Assembly (NCBI RefSeq): GCF_001463905.1 | Contig: NZ_BBWR01000019.1 | Coordinates: 1-64,000, forward strand | Length of the DNA stretch: 64,000 nucleotides | From: Aureimonas frigidaquae | GTDB lineage: Bacteria; Pseudomonadota; Alphaproteobacteria; Rhizobiales; Rhizobiaceae | Reading direction: 5' to 3' | Shown here: piece after piece, positions 58,039 through 64,000 of the stretch | Layout of the letters: each line of letters starts with the position of its first letter | Numbering within the stretch: the first letter of the stretch is position 1 | Notes under the pieces: generated by a model | What the model saw: only the letters and a program-made list of their open reading frames with translations | Database searches by the model: none | What the model was told of the DNA's origin: nothing | Program-made: the position numbers and the translations under genes

Positions 58039-59457
58039 ATGGGGCAGAACAAACTGTTTGCCGGGCCGCGCCTGCGCCGGCTGCGCGCCGGCCTGAAGCT
58101 GACCCAATCGGCCATGGCGGCGGCGCTCGGCATATCCCCGTCCTATCTCAACCTTCTGGAACGCAACCAGCGCCCGCTGACGGTCCAGATCCTTTTGCGC
58201 CTTGCCGAGGTCTACGATGTGGACCTCTCGGTCCTGCGGGCTCAGTCGGGTGATGGCTTGCAGGCCGGGCTGAAGCAGGCTTTCGCCGATCCGCTGCTGG
58301 CCAGTGAACTGCCGGGTCCGCAGGAACTGGTCGACCTTGCGGAGACCACGCCCAACGCGGCCGCCGGGATCATCAAGCTCTATCGCGCCTACAAGGAGAC
58401 CGAGGCCCGGCTGTCCGACCTGTCGGTCCTCCTGGCCGGCCAGGGCAAGGTGCTCGATGCCGCCGGCTCGCGCCTGCCCCTCGACGAAGTGCGCGAACTC
58501 TTCGAGGATCGCGCGCATTACTTCCCCCGCGTGGATGCCGAGGCCGAGGCGCTTGCCGGGCGCATCGCCCTGGGGGACGACGCTTATGGCGTGCTGCGCG
58601 GCCATCTGCGCCAGGCGCACGACATTTCGGTGCGGCTGCTTCCGCCAGATGCCATGCCGCTCTGGCGCCGCCGCTTCGACCGGCATTCGCGGCGCCTGTT
58701 CCTGTCGGAGCGCCTGTCGGCCGCCGACCGGCTGCGCGAGGTCGCCGTGGAGGTGGCCGGCCTTGCCCTGTCGGATGCGATCCATGCGGAGGTGGCGAGC
58801 CTGCCGCTGGCCAGCGACGAGGCACGGCGCCTCGCGATGCTGGAGGTGACGCGCTATGCCGGCCGGGCGCTGACCATGCCCTATGGGGCCTTTCAGGCGG
58901 CGGCCGAGCGCGTCGGCTACGATGTCGACCTTCTGGCAGCGCGCTTCCAGACGGGTTTTGCCGACGTTGCCGGCCGGCTGACCAGCCTGGTGCGGCAGGC
59001 TGCGCCCGGCGTGCCCTTCTTCATGATGGAGGTGGACGCGGCGGGCAACCGGCTGCAACGGGCCGGGGCGCAGGGTTTTCCGCTTCGCCGGTTCGGGGGC
59101 GGCTGCGTCAAGCTGGCCGTCCACGCAGCCTTTGCCGAGCCCGGCCGGCTCATCGTGGAGGATGTCGTCCTCCCGGACGGGACGGCCTATGTGACGATCG
59201 CACGAACGCTGGACGGCCTGCAGACCGGCGCGCGCGAGCGGGTCCGGCGCACGGCGATCCTCCTTGCCTGCGACGTCGCATTCCGCCACAAACTCAACTA
59301 TGCCGGTCCGGGCCCGGCGAGCGATCCGGTGGCGATCGGGCCGGCTTGCCGCCTGTGCGAGCGTCCCGCCTGCCTGTCCCGGGCCGAACCGCCCTTGACC
59401 CGGCCGCTCGGCCTCGATGCCTGGGTCGGCGGCCTGTCCGCCTTCGACTTCCAGTAA
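58039..59457 (+). CDS. RamB/ScfR-like short-chain fatty-acyl-responsive regulator
   Basis: A 472-residue regulator with an N-terminal XRE helix-turn-helix ([20 protein letters not shown] and [20 protein letters not shown]), a degenerate IrrE/ImmA-like middle region lacking the HEXXH zinc motif ([17 protein letters not shown] stands there), and a DUF2083-type C-terminus with four Cys ([13 protein letters not shown]). This is the RamB/ScfR group, which controls glyoxylate and propionyl metabolism, fitting its position divergent from aceA. ATG at 58039 with GGGAGGGG upstream. Confidence 0.9.
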   Translation: MGQNKLFAGPRLRRLRAGLKLTQSAMAAALGISPSYLNLLERNQRPLTVQILLRLAEVYDVDLSVLRAQSGDGLQAGLKQAFADPLLASELPGPQELVDLAETTPNAAAGIIKLYRAYKETEARLSDLSVLLAGQGKVLDAAGSRLPLDEVRELFEDRAHYFPRVDAEAEALAGRIALGDDAYGVLRGHLRQAHDISVRLLPPDAMPLWRRRFDRHSRRLFLSERLSAADRLREVAVEVAGLALSDAIHAEVASLPLASDEARRLAMLEVTRYAGRALTMPYGAFQAAAERVGYDVDLLAARFQTGFADVAGRLTSLVRQAAPGVPFFMMEVDAAGNRLQRAGAQGFPLRRFGGGCVKLAVHAAFAEPGRLIVEDVVLPDGTAYVTIARTLDGLQTGARERVRRTAILLACDVAFRHKLNYAGPGPASDPVAIGPACRLCERPACLSRAEPPLTRPLGLDAWVGGLSAFDFQ

Positions 59458-59467
59458 GGAGCATGAT

Positions 59468-60265
59468 GTGAGTACGACGCAGGATAAGGGCCAGAAGGCC
59501 AAGACCGCCGGCCTGGAAGATACGATGAGCCGCAACGGCGTCATGGCGCGGGCCGTGCAGCGCATGGTGGACGGCGCGGAGGCCTGGAACCTCAACTATT
59601 CGGCCGTCGGCAACCCGCCGGTTTACGACAATTCGGTCTTCCCCTGGGCCGCCGATGTCGAGGCGGAATGGAAGACCATCCGCACGGAGCTTGACCGGAT
59701 CCTGGTGCGCAAGGGCGAGCTGCCCGCCTTTCACGAAATATCGTCGGAGGTGCGCTCCATTTCCTCCGACAGCAACTGGAAGACCTTCTTCCTGTGCGGC
59801 TACGGCATCCGCTCGGAAGAGGCGATCCGCCAGTGCCCGGAAACCTGGCGCATCCTGCAGAAGATCCCCGGCCTGAAGTCGGCCATGTTCTCCATCTTCG
59901 AACCCGGCAAGCACCTGCCGCCGCATCGCGGGCCCTATAATGGCGTCCTGCGCTTCCATCTCGGCCTGATCGTGCCGGACCAGCCGGACAAGGTCGGCAT
60001 CCGGGTCGCCGACCGGCTGTGCCATTGGGAAGAGGGCAAGGCGCTGATCTTCGACGACGCCTTCGAGCACGAAGCCTGGAATCACTCGGACGCGGTGCGT
60101 GTGGTGCTCTTCGTGGATTTCGAGAAGCCCTTGAAGTTTCCGGCCAGGCTGACCAACAAGGCCGTCCTGAACATGGCGGTCTTCACCCCGTTCATCCGCG
60201 AGGGCTACAAGGCGCACAAGGCCTGGGAGAAGATCTTCTACGGCTCCGGGCAGAAGCATCGATGA
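59468..60265 (+). CDS. Aspartyl/asparaginyl beta-hydroxylase family (LpxO-like)
   Basis: A 265-residue Fe(II)/2-oxoglutarate dioxygenase. The metal and cosubstrate regions are PGKHLPPHRGPYNGVLRFHL and ALIFDDAFEHEAWNHSDAVR. LpxO members hydroxylate the acyl chain of lipid A; this assignment is plausible but not certain. Start GTG at 59468, with AAGGAG six bases before. Downstream GNAT gene overlaps its stop. Confidence 0.87.
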   Translation: MSTTQDKGQKAKTAGLEDTMSRNGVMARAVQRMVDGAEAWNLNYSAVGNPPVYDNSVFPWAADVEAEWKTIRTELDRILVRKGELPAFHEISSEVRSISSDSNWKTFFLCGYGIRSEEAIRQCPETWRILQKIPGLKSAMFSIFEPGKHLPPHRGPYNGVLRFHLGLIVPDQPDKVGIRVADRLCHWEEGKALIFDDAFEHEAWNHSDAVRVVLFVDFEKPLKFPARLTNKAVLNMAVFTPFIREGYKAHKAWEKIFYGSGQKHR

Positions 60266-60759
60266 GCGGCCGCTGGCGCGCCATGGTGGCGGCCGACCTG
60301 CCGGCCGTCCACGCTTTGTCGGAGCGAATCCATCCCGAGCTGCCCGAAGGACCGGAAATCTTCGCCAACCGGCTGGCCGTCTATCCGGCGGGCTGCCTGG
60401 TCCTGGACGCGGAGGGCACCATCGCGGGCTATGCCGTCTCGCATCCGATCCGGCGGGATGCGCCGCCGCCGCTCGCCACGCTCCTGCCGGCGATCGCGCC
60501 GGATGCCGATACCTTCTACATCCACGACCTTGTCGTGGCGCCGGAGCGGCGTGGCCGGGGCGAGGCAGCGCTGGGCGTGCGCCAACTGCTCCTTCTGGCA
60601 GAGGCGTATCCGCAGGCCACGCTCATCTCCGTCTACGGGACCGGCGGCTTCTGGGGGCGGTTCGGCTTCGATGTCGTGGCCCAGGACCGCATGCGGGACA
60701 AGCTCGCCCCCTATGGGCCGGATGCCGTCTACATGATACGCAATACGAAGGTCCGATGA
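60262..60759 (+). CDS. GNAT-family N-acetyltransferase
   Basis: A 165-residue GNAT enzyme. The acetyl-CoA-binding motif A reads LVVAPERRGRGEAALGVRQLL, with GGFWGRFGFDVVA as motif B. Start ATG overlaps the preceding hydroxylase stop (ATGA). Substrate unknown. Confidence 0.9.
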   Translation: MSGRWRAMVAADLPAVHALSERIHPELPEGPEIFANRLAVYPAGCLVLDAEGTIAGYAVSHPIRRDAPPPLATLLPAIAPDADTFYIHDLVVAPERRGRGEAALGVRQLLLLAEAYPQATLISVYGTGGFWGRFGFDVVAQDRMRDKLAPYGPDAVYMIRNTKVR

Positions 60760-60836
60760 AATTTTGCGCAGGGGCTACCATTCCCTAGCGCTCTCGGAAA
60801 TAGTTTGCCTAAAGGCCATTCCCACCGTGGAGAACC

Positions 60837-61931
60837 GTGATCTTGTCCAAACGCCGCCTCCTCGCCCTGACCGCCCTCCTGGCTCTGACCACGCAGGCCG
60901 CAGCCCAGGAACAGCGCCTCAACATCTATAACTGGTCGGATTATATCGACCCGTCCATCATCGAGGACTTCACGCGCGAGACCGGTATCCGCGTCACCTA
61001 CGACACCTATGATTCGAACGAGATCCTGGAAACCCGCATGCTGGCGGGCGGCAGCGGATACGATATCGTGGTGCCGTCCGCCGAGTATCTGGCGCGCCAG
61101 ATCCAGGCCGGCGTCTTCCAGAAGCTGGACCGGTCCAAGCTGCCCAACATCACCAACATGTGGCCGCTGATCCAGGAACGCGTCGCGGCCTTCGATCCCG
61201 ACAATGCCTACAGCGTCAACTACATGTGGGGAACGACGGGCATCGGCTACAACACGGCCAAGGTGGCCGAACTCCTGCCCGATGCCCCGACCGACAGCTG
61301 GGCCCTGGTCTTCGATCCGCAATATGCGCAGAAGCTGGCCGGCTGCGGCATCGACATGCTGGACTCGCCCGGGGAGATCATTCCGGCGGCGTTGAACTAT
61401 CTGGGCGTCGATCCCGACGCCGCGACGCAGGAGGATATCCAGAAGGCGACCGACCTGTTGCTCAAGGTCCGGCCCTATATCCGCAAGTTCCACTCGTCGG
61501 AATACATCAACGCCCTCGCCAATGGCGATATCTGCGTGGCCGTCGGCTTTTCGGGCGATATCTTCCAGGCGCGCGACCGCGCCGAGGAAGCGGGCGCCGG
61601 CGTCGAGATCGCCTATTCCATCCCGAAGGAAGGCGCCATGATGTGGTTCGACCAGATGGCGATTCCCGCCGATGCACCGCATGTGGACGCCGCCCACACC
61701 TTCATCAACTACATGATGCGGCCGGAGGTCATCGCCAAGGCGACCGACTATGTCGTCTATGCCAATGGCAACCTCGCATCGCAGGATCTGATCGATCCGG
61801 AGATCCACAACGATCCCGGCGTCTATCCCGATGCCGCCACGCTCGAGAAGCTGTACATCAAGCTCCCCTACGACGCGCGCGCCCAGCGCATGGTGACCCG
61901 CGCCTTCACCACCGTGCGCACCGGGCAGTAA
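60837..61931 (+). CDS. potF: Putrescine/spermidine ABC transporter substrate-binding protein
   Basis: A 364-residue periplasmic receptor of the PotD/PotF type, with a signal peptide (about residues 1-22, AAA-Q) and LNIYNWSDYIDPSIIEDFTR, VPSAEYLARQIQAGVFQKLD, NYMWGTTGIGYNTAKV and FDQMAIPADAPH. The start is GTG at 60837. It is the first gene of potFGH, with a hairpin before potG. Putrescine is the best guess given the nearby puuAB. Confidence 0.94.
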   Translation: MILSKRRLLALTALLALTTQAAAQEQRLNIYNWSDYIDPSIIEDFTRETGIRVTYDTYDSNEILETRMLAGGSGYDIVVPSAEYLARQIQAGVFQKLDRSKLPNITNMWPLIQERVAAFDPDNAYSVNYMWGTTGIGYNTAKVAELLPDAPTDSWALVFDPQYAQKLAGCGIDMLDSPGEIIPAALNYLGVDPDAATQEDIQKATDLLLKVRPYIRKFHSSEYINALANGDICVAVGFSGDIFQARDRAEEAGAGVEIAYSIPKEGAMMWFDQMAIPADAPHVDAAHTFINYMMRPEVIAKATDYVVYANGNLASQDLIDPEIHNDPGVYPDAATLEKLYIKLPYDARAQRMVTRAFTTVRTGQ

Positions 61932-61953
61932 GCGCCCGCAACTCTCTGGACTG

Positions 61954-61975
61954 CCGGGGCGGCGCACCGCCCCGG
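61954..61975 (+). terminator. Hairpin between potF and potG
   Basis: Perfect CCGGGGCGG/CCGCCCCGG arms around CGCA, 22 bp past potF. It lacks a U-run, so it may protect the potF message or partly attenuate potG, giving more binding protein than transporter. Confidence 0.5.
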
Positions 61976-61994
61976 TCATGCATTCGCATAGGGG

Positions 61995-63152
61995 ATGGGT
62001 ATGGCGACCACGCTGAAATCACTCGGCAACATCCGGCGCAACTTCGATCCATGGAACGATCCGAGCGCCCGGCCGCTCATCGAGTTCGACCATGTCGTCA
62101 AGACCTTCGGCGATTTCAACGCCGTCGACGATCTGTCGCTCGATATCTACACGCGGGAGTTCTTCGCGCTTCTCGGCCCCTCGGGATGCGGCAAGTCCAC
62201 GCTGCTGCGCATGCTGGCCGGCTTCGAGGCGCCGACATCGGGCGATATCCGGCTCGGCGGGCAGAGCCTGACGGGCGTCCCGCCCTATCGGCGTCCGCTC
62301 AACATGATGTTCCAGTCCTATGCGCTGTTCCCGCATATGAGCGTGGAAAGCAACATCGCCTTCGGCCTGAAGCAGGACGGCATGGCGCGCTCCGAAATAA
62401 GCGACCGCGTTGCGGAGATGCTCAAGCTCGTCAAGCTGACCCCTTACGCCAAGCGCAAGCCGCAGCAGCTTTCCGGGGGCCAGCAGCAGCGCGTGGCGCT
62501 GGCGCGCTCGCTGGCCAAGAAGCCGAAGGTGCTCCTGCTCGACGAGCCGCTCGGCGCGCTCGACAAGAAGCTGCGCGAGGAAACCCAGTTCGAGCTGATG
62601 GACCTGCAGCAGGAGCTCGGCCTGACCTTCGTGATCGTGACGCATGATCAGGAGGAGGCCATGACCATGTCGGATCGGATCGCCGTCATGCGCGCCGGGC
62701 GGATCGAACAGGTCGCCACGCCGGCGATTCTGTACGAGGCCCCGACATCGCGCTACGTGGCCGACTTCATCGGCAATGTGTCGATCCTGGAGGGCACGGT
62801 GGAGGACAGTTCCAGCGACAGGCTGCGCCTGGCCGCCGAGGGCACGACCATCACCGTCGACAACGCGCCGACGCTGGCCAAAGGCGATGCGGCGGCCTTC
62901 GCGATCCGCCCGGAAAAGATCCAGCTCAGCCGCCGGCCATCGGACCTGCCGGGTATGAATGTCGTCAAAGGCACGGTGTGGGACATCGCCTATCTCGGCG
63001 ACGTCACGCTCTTCAACGTCAAGCTCGACAGCGGGACGATCGTGCGGGCGACGGTCATCAACGCGCAGCGCGTCGCGCCCGAACAGATCGGCTGGGACGA
63101 GGAGGTTCACTTGAGCTTCCCGCCCGATGCCGGCCTGATCCTGGCGCGCTAG
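61995..63152 (+). CDS. potG: Putrescine ABC transporter ATP-binding protein
   Basis: A 385-residue ABC ATPase. Walker A LLGPSGCGKSTLLRMLAG, signature LSGGQQQRVALARSL, Walker B VLLLDEPLGALDKK, and a C-terminal TOBE regulatory domain (AFAIRPEKIQLS and GTVWDIAYLGDVTLFNV). PotG/PotA type. ATG at 61995, or 62001 in frame. Confidence 0.94.
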   Translation: MGMATTLKSLGNIRRNFDPWNDPSARPLIEFDHVVKTFGDFNAVDDLSLDIYTREFFALLGPSGCGKSTLLRMLAGFEAPTSGDIRLGGQSLTGVPPYRRPLNMMFQSYALFPHMSVESNIAFGLKQDGMARSEISDRVAEMLKLVKLTPYAKRKPQQLSGGQQQRVALARSLAKKPKVLLLDEPLGALDKKLREETQFELMDLQQELGLTFVIVTHDQEEAMTMSDRIAVMRAGRIEQVATPAILYEAPTSRYVADFIGNVSILEGTVEDSSSDRLRLAAEGTTITVDNAPTLAKGDAAAFAIRPEKIQLSRRPSDLPGMNVVKGTVWDIAYLGDVTLFNVKLDSGTIVRATVINAQRVAPEQIGWDEEVHLSFPPDAGLILAR

Positions 63153-63164
63153 GGGGGCGGCGAC

Positions 63165-64000
63165 GATGAGCGACAAGCCCGTGGACCGCCCCGCTCCGCC
63201 AGCCTCACGTGGTGCCGGGCGCCTGTTCCGCGCCGGGGTCATCGGCATTCCCTATGTCTGGCTCCTGGCGCTGTTCCTCGTCCCCTTCCTGATCGTCTTC
63301 AAGATTTCCCTGTCGGAAACGGCAATCGCGCAGCCGCCCTATCTGCCGGTTCTCGATCTGTCCGGCATTGCGGCGCTATGGGATGGCCTCCGCCAGCTAT
63401 CCTTCGACAATTACGCCTGGCTGGCGGGCGATCCGCTCTACATCAACGCCTATCTGTCCAGCCTGCGCATCGCCCTGGTTTCCACGCTCCTGACGCTCGC
63501 GGTCGGCTATCCATTGGCCTACGGCATGGCGCGTGCGCCGGCAGGCATCCGGCCCGCCCTCCTGATGCTGATCATCCTGCCCTTCTGGACGAGCTTCCTG
63601 ATCCGCGTCTATGCCTGGATCGGCATCCTGCGGGGGGAGGGGTACCTCAACCAGTTCCTGCTCTGGATGGGGCTGATCGACCAGCCGCTGGCCATCCTGA
63701 ACACCGAGACCGCCGTCTATATCGGCATCGTCTATTCCTACCTTCCCTTCATGGTGCTGCCGATCTATGCGGGCCTGGAGCGCATGGACCACAGGCTTGT
63801 CGAGGCGGCCAACGATCTCGGCTGCACGCCGCTCGGCGCCTTCTGGAAGATCACCTTCCCCCTGTCCCTGCCGGGCGTGATCGCCGGCTGTTTCCTGGTC
63901 TTCATTCCGGCCGTGGGCGAGTTCGTCATCCCCGACCTTCTCGGCGGCTCGCAGACGCTGATGATCGGCAAGGTCCTGTGGGACGAATTCTTCATCAACC
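63165..64000 (+). CDS. potH: Putrescine ABC transporter permease (partial, runs off the window)
   Basis: The first 278 residues of a PotH/PotB-type permease. N-terminal helix VIGIPYVWLLALFLVPFLIV, five further helices, and the cytoplasmic EAA loop VEAANDLGCTPLGAFWKITFPLSLPGV that docks on PotG. Starts 12 bp after potG. The end of the gene lies beyond 64000; potI is expected next. Confidence 0.93.

Overview
The window is about 64 kb of GC-rich, densely coded chromosomal DNA from an alphaproteobacterium, almost certainly a member of the Hyphomicrobiales (Rhizobiales). The reasons are the petABC bc1 operon, a LsrB/VtlR-type LysR gene next to trxB, the MarR/OmpR-type/histidine-kinase block divergent from a branched-chain aminotransferase, the prs-rplY-pth-ychF-maoC and lgt-midA-pgeF blocks, and aceA divergent from a RamB-like regulator. 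I saw no insertion sequence, prophage, CRISPR array, tRNA or rRNA. Nearly everything is core or niche-adaptation chromosome.

Layout, left to right. 0.1-6.7 kb: a tripartite tricarboxylate transporter (tctC-tctB-tctA) behind a DctB/DctD-like two-component pair whose regulator has lost the sigma-54 contact motif. 6.7-9.6 kb: argE, a DUF1127-like micro-protein divergent from a GcvA-like LysR regulator, and trmL. 9.7-14.65 kb: an ABC exporter and the cytochrome bc1 genes petA-petB-petC with a terminator. 14.8-16.7 kb: a membrane-anchored AraC regulator divergent from a secreted protein, with a perfect inverted repeat between them. 16.7-22.1 kb: two MaoC hydratases, ychF, pth, rplY, a GST-like gene and prs. 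22.2-26.2 kb: an lgt-midA-pgeF-M24 operon read leftward. 26.3-28.6 kb: ubiK, a YbjN-family gene, proC and csaA.

28.6-33.3 kb: a histidine kinase, OmpR-type regulator and MarR regulator divergent from ilvE, then a metallo-beta-lactamase-fold hydrolase. 33.3-42.7 kb: a cold-shock gene, a small secreted protein, uvrB with a long N-terminal extension, an extensin-like protein, a thioesterase, an EamA transporter, a PRC-barrel protein, a GST and aspartate aminotransferase. 42.8-45.0 kb: trxB and lsrB, followed on the same strand by a predicted ~113-nt anti-Shine-Dalgarno small RNA with its own promoter, LysR-type operator and terminator. 45.4-50.1 kb: a second ABC exporter, trkH, a family-25 glycosyltransferase and a small envelope protein. 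50.1-53.3 kb: a bacteriophytochrome HWE kinase with a fused receiver, co-transcribed with its heme oxygenase. 53.3-56.2 kb: puuB-puuA, which channel putrescine into gamma-glutamyl intermediates. 56.3-59.5 kb: aceA with a small companion gene, divergent from the RamB-like regulator. 59.5-60.8 kb: an LpxO-like hydroxylase and a GNAT acetyltransferase. 60.8-64.0 kb: potF-potG-potH, a putrescine importer that runs off the window.

No exotic defence or secretion system is present. The most interesting material is regulatory: the lsrB-linked small RNA with a LysR-type dyad centred near -64, the degenerate sigma-54 activator with an unusual palindrome upstream of tctC, the helically phased inverted repeat between the AraC gene and its neighbour, a compact MarR operator, and repeated TTGA/GTGA stop-start overlaps that suggest translational coupling.
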